Shown here: piece by piece, positions 11,591 through 59,900 of the stretch
How the letters are laid out: every line of letters begins with the position of its first letter
Numbering within the stretch: position 1 is the first letter of the stretch
DNA from: Phalacrocorax aristotelis
Lineage: Eukaryota; Chordata; Aves; Suliformes; Phalacrocoracidae
NCBI RefSeq assembly: GCF_949628215.1
Contig: NC_134277.1
Location: 110,315,463 to 110,379,462, forward strand
DNA: 64,000 nt
Reading direction: 5' to 3'
Made by a program: the position numbers and the translations under genes
Notes under the pieces: generated by a model
Seen by the model: only the letters and a program-made list of their open reading frames with translations
Database searches by the model: none
What the model was told of the DNA's origin: nothing

Positions 11591-14500
11591 CCTGGCTCCC
11601 AGTCCTCCAACTCCCTCCGTTACCAACGCGTCGCTCCCCCCAGCGCTGACAGCCTGTAGCCAAGGAGCGCTTGCCCCACCCGCAGCGCAGGCTTTGGAGA
11701 TCTCTGTCCCTCATCTTCGGGAGAGGAACGCTGGCAGTCTTTTGGAGAGAGTTTTGAATGACTCTTTTTAGTTTTTAAACCAGAAGCGGCGAGAACGTTT
11801 TTATCACAACTATTACATTGTTCTCCCTTCTCTTTCAAGCTCTCCTTTTTCCCCAGGCAAGTTCAGCATCAGCTTCCATGGTTAGTCACTGGCTGCACGC
11901 TATATGGTTTAAAACTAACTTAAAAGCTCCCAGTTTTAGACTCCTGATTGCTGCCTTCATGCTTTACCTCATGCAGCAGCTCTGTACGTCTTTTAGGAAT
12001 GTCTTTCTTACAAGCTCGGTCTCATCCGTGAAACAGTGACAGCACACAGGCATGAGGGAAGGGTGCTGCGACTGTATGCTCTGGTGCTACGGCATATGGA
12101 TTATATTCATGTTACCATAAAATTTTATAGTATTTCCATGTTGATAACTTGGAGCTGCTCTGGTTTATTTCTTCTTCTTTTTGTATGTATGTATCTTCAG
12201 GCCAATCTGAGAATGTTTATTGATTCCAGCTATAAAGACCTGTTTTGTTGTCTCTGTCTCGTTTTTACTGCTGTGTTTCAGATTTTTTGGGTATCTGAAA
12301 TTGACTATTCGCCAAAATTTCCTGGTAGGAGAACAACCAGAGAGGGGCGTTAGCTCAGCCTGATGTGATACTCAAAGACGCAGAACCCCTTTCCTGACAC
12401 ATAAGCCTAAGTTCACGAGCGTTGTCCTCACGGCAGCTCGACTGAGTCCAGTGCCGCAGTCCCCTCCCGCGGGGGGAGCCGGTGCCAGACACCGTGTAGG
12501 AGGGGTGGGCGCTGAGCGGCACCCACGGGCTCTGGCAGCCCCGAGCAGAGCGAGCCCACAGCCGTCCCCGCGTTCTTGGCTTGACATTGGAAAATCCCAG
12601 AGCTGCTCTTGTTGCTTAGTTTACCTGGCACAAGCTGTGAGCCTTTCTGTGCCCCAGGGTCCCCTTCTACAAAAAACAGGGAGTATAGCGTGGTTACAGC
12701 TGCTTAAAGGATTTTGAGAGGTGCTGATAAAGGTGAGTGCTCAGTGTTGGAGCTGATAGGATCCTGCGCTGCAAGTTCCCATCAGCTTCCGCTACTTGAA
12801 AGCAATTAACACCACTTCCAGGTGCACCGAGTTCCAGATCCTTGAAACGTTGCAACACTCTGACAAGCAAAGATCTGTGAATGAGTTTTACTACAGTGGT
12901 TTGCACTCAACGCATGTTTGCAGGGCCTAATCAGGAGGCAGAGCTAAATAATTACGAACTAGACACAGTAAATTTTATGTGCTGCTTTATTTGCACTAAA
13001 CTGCAATTCAGTAACTTCTCAGCTGCTGCTCTGGCCAGGCTGCTTCGCGGGGCAGTGCCCGGCTGAAACGAGCATCAGATACGGGGGCAGCCTGGGCTCC
13101 GCATCCTGAAGCAACGACAGAAGCCGCTGCAGCCTGCAAAGGTCAGCGAGATGGGTTTTGTAGAGCAGCACTAGAGGAAGCCATTTGGAATAGACCTTTC
13201 TATGGCTAATAAAAGAATACATGTCTATGTAGTCTTTCGAGGTGCCAGGCTGCTTTAATGTACAGTCGCAGCTGGAGAAGACCTGTTTATTAATCCATTT
13301 AATGAAAAAAACTCTGCAAGTGCAAAAAGGTGAGCATCTGGTATGAAAAAACCCTCATCCTCGGTGCCTCCCATGCAGTCACAGCATTTACATAAAGCTA
13401 CGGGTCCTCCCTGCTTTTACCCAGCCAGAGACATGTCGGTGCTTAACAGCGGGAGCCAGCAATGCTTCAGCCTTTGCAGGACAGGCTGTAGGCCAAACAT
13501 GGCAGCGTGGGAGTGTTAAACTGGATTTCAGGGGCTGTTAAACCTAGAATTAAAGGCCATGGGCATGAATGGAAGCAACTTCTGGTAGAACTAAACACCA
13601 GTTAAGTTGATGTGTCTGTACAGAGGCCACGTTCTCATGGCCAGGTCTACAGGCCCGGAGGCCAAGGCCCAGCTTTGGCTGAGACACTGAAGATGGGCAC
13701 GTGTCTGCTGCAGGGGCAGGTGGTTACGTTACCCATGGATTAGAAAGCAAAATGCGATACAGCGGGGAGCGTGTTTGAACTGTGCTTCTATTAAAGCTGC
13801 TTCCCCCTCCCTTAATAAAGGCAAAAAAAAAAAGGAGACCCCCAAACAGGAGATGTACTTTTTGGAGATGAACGGGCCCAAAGCAGAGACACTTCCGCCT
13901 TCTCTCGCTTCTGGGCTGTCACTGCACAGGTACCGTCTGCGTGGCTTCAGGTACACCCGGGGCCTCAGCTCTAACAGAGGAAGACAATAGAATCAGCTGT
14001 GTGATTTCATGTTACGTGGTACTGAAATGCAATTGCTTGTTTATGCATTACTAATTTTTAAAAGTCTTTAAACATGTGCCATGCTTGGTTGGTCGGGTAG
14101 AGCCCTGAACCTTTGCTGCTGCACATTTTGACGAGGTTAGAAACAAAATTACAGAAGAGTGAGAAGGGGAGGTTTGTACCAGCAGGGCCCCGAATTAGGA
14201 GCCCCTGCAGATCATTCTACCTGCTGGTGCCTTCTAATAAAATGAGAGTCGCACCTCCGTCACCTCAGCTGTAGAAAAAAGACAGGAGTTGTGCTTCACC
14301 AAATACGCCTTTTCATTGAACAAATTGATAGCGAAAGCATGACCTGCCTCCTGGAGCTGCGATTAAAAGGCTAGTCCATAACCTGCACGATTCCAGGTGG
14401 TGGCAAGTAGCCTTGGTGGGGTAAGAAGGTAGTTTATTAGATAAATGCAATATTTATTAGATAATAATATTGACTTGTAAATGAGGTTTTATTTACAAAT

Positions 14501-17199
14501 TAAGGCTGATTGTTTGAGATGACTCCTGCTTTACTGCAGAACGAAGCAGCTGCCAGACCCACATGGTGTTACCAGTGCAGGCACAGAGGTCACCTGCAGA
14601 GCTTCTGCCCAGTAGGTGGGCAACTTCCAGCGAGCTCCAGGGAGGCCGGTACCGGGCCCTGCTGCTTACCCAGCACAGGCTAAGGCAAATAGTTTTTCTG
14701 TGGCTTTTCTGCAGTTTTTCTCTGAAAACCAACAGCCCAGTTGATATTACAGCAGTTACACCCAGAAGTGGTTTGGTTTGTTGTTTGTTGGTTTTTTTTA
14801 AACTGAGGGTGTCATTTATTTAAGATAGCACCTCAGTGTACACAGACACTTCACAGAGTCCTGCCCGTCACAGCTTACAGTCTAGGAAGATACAAGAACA
14901 GGAAGGTGTTGCCCACTGCTCCACCTGAAGAGTTAAATGAAAAGCGTCACATCAAGGAATGTCACGTCATCTTACGCATCATTACAGCATCACATGCACC
15001 AGGGCCAGATAAGTGCTATACATCAATTCCCGACATGTGCCACGTGCTGCAGGTCAGCACCTTTGCTTGTGTTAAGCAAGTCTTGCAGGAATGCTGTAAC
15101 TTGCACCAGGCTTGCCCAGCTTCCCAACAAACATGACCCTTCCTGCCATTGCACCTGCTGACCTCTTCCCTCACGGCTCCTCCCGCAGTCAGGCACCAGC
15201 CCTCCCCAGCTCCAGCCTTCCGCAGCAGGCACGTGCAATGCTGCTGTGGTTACTGGGCAGCCACACTCCTGACCAGCCTGGAGAGCCGCTACGCTGGCAC
15301 TACCATCTTAAAACCAAACCACCTCCCTACAGCCACACACACTCCCCCACACCCTTTCCCTTGACTTGCAGCCTAAGGCCCAGACACACCGTACCGCAAG
15401 CCTCCGTGACTCGAACAGCAGCAGTAAACAACCCCCCTCCCCCAACACACAAAACTCTTAATTCTATTTTCAACTCTCAAAGTGCAGAGTTCTTATTCAA
15501 AATGGCACTTGCTACCCATTAATCAGCATGACTACATGTGCTGAGCTTTCTTCTGTTTGGTCCCCAGTGCCTCAAGATCCTCCCAAGTTAATGAGCATTG
15601 ACTTAATGCCATTTCTGCTTTATAAATTTTTTCCTCCTACAAAGCTGGCTGTTTCTGCACCAATCCAAAAAGCTACACCCCACCCCGCTCCCACAAGCAG
15701 CCTGGCACTCTCCCTTATGCGCAGCTTTCTGTCTCTGACAGACACCTCAGTCAAAGCACATTACATAAAACCGACTTCAAAAATATTTTTTAGCCATTTC
15801 CAGTAAATAAAGATGGGGGAGTTTCCCCAGGGAAGGACCAAGATAAGCAATTCCAAAGGAAGGTGTTTTTTGCCCCAAGGGTCAACTCAGCCCGTAACAG
15901 CGGCAGAAGAGGAGTGGGGAACAGTGTGCTTCAAAAGCAGTGGCTGAACATACAGCTAGGGATCCCATGGCCAAAGGAGAAGGGTGGGAGCCCCATATGC
16001 AAACAAGATGGGTAGAAAGCAGAGAGTCAAAGTGTCCAGGAAAGCTTCTGGGAAATTAAGAACTGCTTCAGCTGCAAAACACTGGAGCCTACTTGGTCCC
16101 AGCGCAACCACTGCCTGTAAGGTCTTTTGTACACACTGGCAAAATGAGCAACCGCAGGAAGACCAGTAAGGCCAGAGGTGCAGGAGTGTCACGAACACCG
16201 AAAAGAGTGAGAAGCAGCAGCACTGTCTGGCAGCAGAGAGAGGCAGCTGGGTGCCAGAACTGGCCTCTGGAAGAAATTAGCCTTTTTCTACTACCCAAAG
16301 CTTCCTTGCTCCAATTTAGCCCAGAGAAAAGCAGGAGAGGACTAAGCACAAGCAGGCAGGGTGCTGATCCGTAGCAAGTGGGGCAGCAGACAGGTGGGAA
16401 AGCCAAGCATCCAGCTGTAGAGTGCCCAAGTAGCATCAAATGTGGAGAGGAACCAGCCCAAAACCAGTGGGGAATGAAACAATGGAGATGCTGCAACAGA
16501 AGCAGATGAGGATTTGTTTCTGGAAGAAGGGAATGAAGTGCAAAGAATGTAATCCAGAGAACTGATGCATAACTGGCACTGACCCTGCAAGTTTGGCCGT
16601 AGGCAGAACATAGGAGCCTGTGGTGACCTTTCTGGGACACCAGCTAGTGCTGGGAGGTGCTGCACACAAGTCAGTCAGCTGTAAGACAACACTAAGCAAT
16701 TATTTCAAATTTGACGCAAGAAGCAGCTTTAGACAATTCTTCCAAACTGAAGAAGTACTTGAATCTCTCCAAAGACTTTTCTACCCGCCCTGTGACAATT
16801 CCCATCTCCAGCAGGCATGTATGGAAATGCTGTAGCACAGGTTTACACACACACGCACACACACACACACACAGACACACACACATATTTACTAGTCTTT
16901 TCCTTTTGTATGCAGAGCTCTGCCAGAGCTGTACCCCCCTTCCTAGCAGAACACCACCAGGAGCTAGAACATCTTCTGCACTCCGTACCCAGGAAAAGTG
17001 GCATCACGCCCCTGAGAAGCACACCAGCTGGCCAGCACCAAAGCTAGCCAGCCTGTTGTCTGCAAAGGAGCTGCTATCAGCCTTTAAGCTCTAAGTTTAT
17101 GTTCCAAAATAAGAAAGGCTTTAGGTCCATATAAAAAGAGCAATGTAAATATTAGGTACATATTTAATTGCTGTCAACTATATATTTTTTTTTAATTAC
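11591..17199. other. Convergent interval with no recognised gene
   Basis: I see no protein, tRNA or rRNA gene here. Short GC-rich patches occur at 12440-12560 and 13010-13140. A CA microsatellite lies at 16845-16886. Isolated AATAAA hexamers occur on the + strand (for example near 13205 and 13812) and on the - strand at 14815-14820. Part of 14.8-17.2 kb could be a long 3' UTR of PRELID3A, but nothing in the sequence settles this. Confidence 0.5.
16845..16886. repeat. (CA)n microsatellite
   Basis: About 20 CA units interrupted by single G substitutions. Confidence 0.9.
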
Positions 17200-17200
17200 A

Positions 17201-17206
17201 TTTATT
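17201..17206 (-). terminator. Candidate polyadenylation signal for the long-tail PRELID3A mRNA
   Basis: AATAAA on the - strand about 1.5 kb past the distal stop codon. A further - strand hexamer lies at 14815-14820. Confidence 0.35.
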
Positions 17207-18742
17207 TATCAGGATCATGTAATTTAGGGAGACTACAGTTACACCCAAATTAATGTTCGCTTTCAAGCTAACCAGAACACAAACGCTGACTTTTCCCTTA
17301 AGCAACAGACATTTTAAAAATTACCAGATCAAAACAGTGACCAACATTTTACTCTTTTACTTTTCTACAAGTAACTCATGCTCTTTTTAACAGCTTCCTA
17401 AACACATGCTTACCGCTTGAACGAGTATTTCACTTTGAGTGCACACCAAAAAATAAGTTAAAATGCCCTAACAGAGGGCTGTCTAAGAAACGGATACCAT
17501 ACCTGGACCAAATATGAAAATTTTGTGAACATCACCAGACAAGGCTAGGACCGTTACCAATACATATTTATGCACGTTTCATAGGAAGCACTTTCTACAG
17601 TTACTGGAGTATTCTTCCAGATAATGAGAAGCATTTAAAATGATCCTACAACCATTTTGTACCAATATGGAAAAGTGTTAAAAAAACTGAGTTACACTGG
17701 TAGGCAGTAGTTAGTAGAAAGCACTCAAAAAGGAGAGTCCATTTGTTTCTCTTGTACTCGTTTTCTCCATTCAGAGCACAAAAAGTCCGCGTTCATGAAA
17801 CCTTACCATTTGGATTTCAAATTTCCCGCTTATTTCTCATTTCAACTCTTCTGGTTATTGCGTCGGTCTCTCCCTCAGTTAAGACATGATGTGAAGAGCA
17901 AGGACCAGTGGACGAGCAAAGCCTCTTCGTTCAAGTGGCCTACAAGTACCCTTCTTAGAGATAAGTAAGAGAAGTATTTTCCAGCACCTTCCAGGAATTA
18001 CTACTCCTCTCCTCACAGGGAGGGGAGGAACTAGGGCAAGTTAATAAATATGAAAATAAATTATACCCTTCTCCCCACCAAAAAAACGGTTTAGGCTATT
18101 AACATCAATAGAAACATTATCTTTGCTTGGATACAAACATCTAAGAGGTAAAGTGTCTGTGTGTCATGTTCAGGCAGCACATTTAAACAACATAAAAGAA
18201 GCTTCTACCACTCAAGTTTTAGCTTTTTGGGATGATCCTCTAGATAGGTATCTGATTCTACAGTATCACGTTCTGACTCATGTCATTCCCTTTAAATGGT
18301 CATAAGACACTATCAGATTATAAACCAGGAAATTCAGTGCTCTTGTACCCATCGGCCCTTCACAGAACAAATGTTCGCATGGTAAACCCTTAATGCCACA
18401 CATGCGTTCTTCTCAAGTTTGAGTACGAAAAACCGAGGAGTAAATGTAACATACTCTCTACCTTTGTTATAAAAGGCACATTTAGGCAGTTTTAAATGTG
18501 CTAAATGTTTTGTTTCCAGTGTTAAAAATAAAGTGTTTAAATGAAAAGAGCATCTGCAGGAGGTCAATTTAATCTTCACTAGGCAACGGGAGCTGCTGTG
18601 GAGATGACAGATGAGGTTACTTTTCCGCTGATCCAATATTCTCATAAATATATAAAACCTCTGCAGATCAGCCTTGGAAGGGAGATGTACAAAGCAGTCT
18701 GCAGAATGAAACTTTTCCGTCAGTTACTTGGTATTTTTGGTG
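17201..18742 (-). other. PRELID3A: Probable 3' UTR of the long-tail PRELID3A isoform
   Basis: AT-rich sequence following the stop codon of the distal terminal exon. A - strand AATAAA (TTTATT at 17201-17206 on +) could end it after about 1.5 kb. Inferred from position and composition only. Confidence 0.4.
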
Positions 18743-28806
<10,064 letters not shown>

Positions 28807-29190
28807 GGCCGCCCGACTCGGTCTCTCCTCGGTGCCGGCGGGGTGAGGCGGGCGGCGACTGACAGTCCTGTGCCGGCCGGCCGGCAGACGCCAGCAGCCG
28901 CTGGTAGTGGGAGGGAGGCGGAGCTCCGCCTGACGGCACAAGGGCGTGCCCCGCCGGCTCCTGCGTCACGCGCTGCCGTCACTCCCTCCCCGCCACTGGG
29001 GAACGGGGCAGGGCGCAGGCGCAGAGGTCCCACCGGCGCCTGGCGAACGGGGTGCCCATCTCCCGGCTTGTAACAGATAAAGGTCGCCGAATTGCTTACG
29101 TTGGGGAGTTTTGCTTTGAACAGGCTAGCAATCGCGGACGTAATATACAGCCATGTGTTGGGTGCGTGTTGCTATGCCTAGGAGTGACGC

Positions 29191-29611
29191 GATCATAGAA
29201 CCATTAAAGTTGGAAAAGACCTCTAGGATCACCAAGTCCAACTGCCACCGCAACACCCCCACGCCTCCTGAACCATGTTCCCAGGTGCCACGTCTACACG
29301 TTTTTCGAACACCTCCAGGGATGGGGACTCCACCAGCTTTGGGCAGCCTGTTCCAGTGCCTGACCACTCTTTCAGTGAAGAAATTTTTCCTACTATCCAA
29401 TCTAAACCTCCCCTGATGCAGCTTGAGGCCGTTTGCTCTCGTTCTGTTGCTTCTTATTTGGGAGAAGAGACCACCCCCCACCTCTCTACAACCGGCTTTC
29501 AGGCAGTTGTAGAGAGCGATAAGATCTCCCCTCAGCCTCCTCCAGACTAAACCACCCCGGGTTCCTCAGTTGCTACTCATAAGACTTGCTCTCCAGACCT
29601 TTCACCAGGGT
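29191..29611 (-). mobile_element. CR1 LINE 3' fragment between divergent promoters
   Basis: About 420 bp, antisense on +: it begins near CATAGAACCATTAAAGTTGG and includes the typical GGGCAGCCTGTTCCAGTGCC, GAGAAGAGACCA, GATAAGATCTCCCCTCAGCC and ACTTGCTCTCCAGACC segments. The element's sense strand is -. It is 5'-truncated, as is usual for CR1, and lies between the PRELID3A and AFG3L2 start codons. Confidence 0.92.
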
Positions 29612-29796
29612 GATGATGCCAAACGTCTTAATTGACCTAAAGGCCTTTACACAAAGTGATTTTACAGCGCCCGCATCGACATAAAATGTATTACGTAAGA
29701 AAAAGAAAAAAAGGAAGGGGACAGGTTTTCTTGTTTCCCACCAGACTCCATTGGGCGTTACGTCAGGAGCAACCGGCCCCTCAGGGCGCCGAAGCC

Positions 29797-29862
29797 CGCC
29801 CCTCCCCCCTCCCCCCCCTCCCCTCCTCTCCCCTCCCCTCCCCTCCCCTCCCCTCCCCTCCC
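29797..29862. repeat. (CCCCT)n low-complexity tract
   Basis: C-run repeats of four or more C separated by T, with at least eight consecutive CCCCT units. The - strand is AGGGG repeats with G-quadruplex potential. It lies about 390 bp upstream of the AFG3L2 start codon inside its CpG island. Confidence 0.9.
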
Positions 29863-30250
29863 GCAGGCCCAGCCTCACAGCCCGCCCTTCCTTGCGGCGG
29901 CCAGCCGTGCCGGGCCCCCTGCAGGCCTTGCCTGGACACGGGCAGCTACCGCCCCCCGGTAACGGCCGCCCTTCCCGCTCCGCCCCCGCGAGGGGCTCGG
30001 GGGTGAATGGGGTCGGGGGGTGACGGAGGTGGGCGTGGCCAGGCAGAGGAAGACGGGCTGCGCCCGGCCAAAGGGCGGGGTCTCCGGTAGGGGGCGGGGC
30101 CTCCGGGAAGGGGGCGGAGCTCGGAGGGGTCCTTCGGACGTAGAGGACGTGTGCGCGGTAGCGCGATGAGGTCAGACGTCGCAGGAGGGGGTGGGGCAGC
30201 GGCGGTCACGGCAGCGGAGGCGGCGAGGGGCCGGGGCTGCCGGTTGGGCC

Positions 30251-56183
<25,933 letters not shown>

Positions 56184-56945
56184 CTGCGAAGTGTGTGGTG
56201 ATGCTGACTTGCACTCTGGAAGAGAAACAAACTCACCTAGTTTGTACTTCAAAACAGGAAAAATATTTATTCAACCAAACTGTATTAGGGATGGGTGGAA
56301 GTGTGATCTCTTGTGATAAGGATATTCTGCTCCCAATTTATGTATGTGATCTCATCGGTTCACTGGTAGATGATGATCATCTGTCATTTGTCAACTGAAG
56401 AAGCATACATTCAATTGGAGCTGCAGTGGAATGCCGGAATGGAGCCTCTCCAACTTTGAAACACTTCAGATTCATGCACAAACTTTGTGGCACTGGTCTC
56501 TTTTTTTTTTTTTTTTTTTAAAAGTAAGCTTAAAATAAAATCAAAGTTTTTTGATTATTTATCTAAAGTATAGCTGTATGTGACCTGTTTCCAAAAAAAA
56601 AAACATACAAAACGCATTGGTGAAGGCTTAGCCAAAAGTCCAGTCTTACAAAGTACTAGCTTTGCAAAACTATCAGCTCTTTCATCTGACCCTTTTCCCC
56701 TCCACCTTTCATTTAGATTTTAAAAAGAGTTTGTTTACAGCCAACTGTCATGTAAGTTGACAGTGAAACTGGACACCCACTTAAATATCTTAATGTACTC
56801 ATGGTTCAGTGTCTTTAAGTCTGAAACTGTTTGGCTCCTGCAATTTTATTAGTCAGTTTTTTACAGAGCTCTGTAAGATATTGAACATATGAATGTGTTG
56901 TGTAAATACAGTTTGAGTCAATAAAATCAGTACTTTTCTGAACAA
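56184..56945 (+). other. AFG3L2: AFG3L2 3' untranslated region
   Basis: AT-rich sequence between the stop codon and the best polyadenylation signal. It holds a 19-T tract at 56501-56519 and an upstream alternative AATAAA near 56534. Confidence 0.75.
56920..56925 (+). terminator. AFG3L2 polyadenylation signal
   Basis: AATAAA followed by a strong G/T-rich element from about 56949 (GGGGGTTTTTTGGGTTTTG). This is the best signal after the stop codon; cleavage is expected near 56940-56948. Confidence 0.75.
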
Positions 56946-59900
56946 AGCTTGGGGGTTTTTTGGGTTTTGTTGTTTTTTTTCTCATCTGGTTTCTTGGTGT
57001 AGAATTCAGACCAATACAAAACTTCCTCTTAAGTGTAAGATTTTGTTAAATTAGGGTAGCAAGATTGTGCTTACAAATACCAAAACCAGCAGCTGAATCC
57101 AAAGGTGCTAAATCAGATTGTCAGAGTTTCATATTAGCTTGCTTAACCTAAAGCTATATATATATAGGGTGTTTTTCCCCTGCTTAGTTGAATACAGTTG
57201 TCTCAATAGTTATCTGCCTCTGGCTGTCTGCTGCATGCTCAGGATGTATTAGCTGGAGAATTCAGCTGTTCAAAAAACAACTGAGAGTGTCTCTATCCCA
57301 GAAGAAGAGAGGGAAGCACGACTGGGGGGAGGGGTGGTGATGAAGCACAGAAAGAGAATGAACCAAGCTTCCCTGTTGGACAGCATGTCCCTTATGGCTT
57401 GTCTGACGGCAGGTGAAGGGAATAATGAGTGCCTGATTCCACCTGTATGTTGCAACATTCTGGAAAGCAGTAGGATGACAAAGGGAAAAGTTGTCTCTCA
57501 AAGGTCAGGCACAAGCCCTTCGCTTGAGTTGTTTGAAGTAAATGGTTAATGGCAATTATTCTTTTGGGCTTTATTGTGAAGGAAAAAAAAGCTGTTGCCA
57601 TCTCTGATGTTGCCTGGATTTACAGTGAAGAGGAACCAGGGAAACAGTAAATACAGCAATTTAGGTCATATTTACTGGGCGTTTTAATGCTTCTGTGTAT
57701 CCCCATAGCATTCACTGTAGAATGAATAATTAGGGTGCTTTCCTGCTTAATAAAACTGAACTTTTGCTCCTTTATTATTGGAGTCAAAGTTTAGAACGAT
57801 TTATTGCAATAGTAAACTGGTTTTATAAAACTTAAATCTTGCACACGCAGTGGAGTAGTGACTGATTTCTGTGCATGTGCTCTAGTGCTGTACTTTACGT
57901 GTGTCCTGCATTACTGCCTTGTTTGTTCTATTTTTTCCATCCCATTTAGCTGAATACTTCTTGGTTGGAACAGGCAATATGTAGCCAGTGCTGAGGACTA
58001 AATGTGTTTATGTCATAAAGGTCAGAACTCTGCATTTCCTCATTCCTTATTTAAAAAGAACTAAAAAACAACAAAAAAACACCCCATGCACCACAACCAA
58101 CCAGCCCTGCCAAAAACCCTTTACCTAACACTTCACAATGGCACTACCAGACTGTAAAAGAACTATTTCCTCTCCAGGAAACGTTTTTCTTACTCCGTTT
58201 GTGCTGTCTACTTTTAAATTTCACTCTTGGTTAGATGCAGAGTGCAATTATTAAGCATATGATAATATAAAGGAGAGGCAAATCCTTTTGCCTGTTTCAG
58301 ACTATTAACTTCCTTTGTGTAGTCTTGCTGCAGTAAGTCTTAATACTTTGTGCCAGAAGTGCCAGAATTTTACTCTTGGGATTTGGAATCAAAGATACTG
58401 GGAAGGAGAGGAGAGAAAAAAAAAAGTTGTTTACCCAGCTTCTTTAAAGAGGACGGTTAGCCTCCTCTTACTCACAAATTCAAGATGTCAGGTGGTTTAA
58501 AATAAATCAAGAAAATCAAGTTTAGTCTGTGCTGTGGCTGGTAGTAAGGCCAGATTAATTTTTGCTGCAAAGGCATCGAGCAGTGCTGCTTCAGCTAGTA
58601 GGGCTTGTATAGCATGGAGGCAGCCGCTGAGCTGCCAGCTCCTCACAGTGCTGGGAGGAGGAGCAGGTCTAGACCCTCTTTTCTAGGCTGATCCTGTTCA
58701 CAGGAGGTGGCCACCTTGTCCTAAGGAGATACAAACGCAAGAGAAGAAATGGAGGGCAGTAATCTTGGGATGCAGAGAAATCAAGAGCCTATGGTGGCTT
58801 GGCTAAGGTAGCCTGGGCAGGGACTGTAAGCTGAGGGCCTGCCCCTGTCGTTGCTTCGTGAAGGAGCTGCCCCATCAGGTTAGACGCCTGCGCGTCTGTC
58901 CCGTTACCACACCTTTCCATGTCACAGCTCACCCACTCCCTGTTTGCAAGTGGTGTAGGCTGCTGGGCTTTTCCCCTCATCCTACTGTTTGCAGAAGTGT
59001 TTTGTGTCTGGGCGGTACTGGGAGCTGCGCTTCTAGGCCTTCTTGGGCTGGGCTTGTCCTGGCAGCCTGCTCTGAGGTATTTCTCTCTGTCTAGGTGCAA
59101 AACAACAAAAGGAGAGAAAAATGCAGGTGGGCAAGGCACAGAAAGAAAAGGTGCAAGAGGCTAGTTTGAAAAACTAGGGGGGAAAATGAAAAACACAGAG
59201 GTGGGGACTGTTAATAGAAGAGGGCCAAAGCTAGGTGAGCTTCAGCAGGTAGATTTCAAAATAAAAGTTTCCAAGAAAAAAGTAGGTAGTTATTTGAAAG
59301 GAAGCGCAACTGAAGGAATTGTTCATCAAACCTGTACTAAAACAATTTTCGATTTTTTGTCACGAAAGGAAGATTAGGTGATGTTGGCTGACTGAAGAGG
59401 AACAGGAAGCATTTGTGTTTCCCATGGCTTGCTTACTGCTTGCATGCAGGCTGGTCGCCTGATGATGTTCCTACTACAGGTTTCTGGGCTCATTCTGGTG
59501 AGTTGGGGTTTCCCCCGCTAAGATCAGCTGGAAGATGTCTCTTTTTTTTACTTCTAAAGAGGGCATTAGTTTGCCTCCCCCACCTCCACACATTCTAGAC
59601 AGTCACATCAAACAGTTACAAGTAAAGCCATGTGGAAGACTGCCTAGGAGGCAAAGCAGGATCAGAGGCCATTGTTAGGTCTGGATTCCACAGGCTCAGA
59701 GTCTGTTCCAGATTTTGAGTCACTGTATGAAAAGCAATAAAGAACAGGGTAGCTACAAAGAAGATGGAGACTCCCTTTTTACAAGGAGTCACATGGAGAG
59801 GACAAGGGGGAATGGACACAAGTTGCTCTTGGGCAGATTCCGATGGGACATGAGAGGGACGCTCAACCACTGGAATAATCTCCCCAGGGAAGTGGTTGAC

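Noticed and set aside
16089-16640. 183-codon open frame on the - strand
   Set aside because: Low-complexity Leu/Ser/Cys-rich product with no family resemblance and no splice or promoter context; it lies in a likely UTR or intergenic block.
29125-29550. Open frames overlapping the promoter interval
   Set aside because: They are translations of the CR1 fragment's 3' non-coding tail and of its antisense strand, not host genes.
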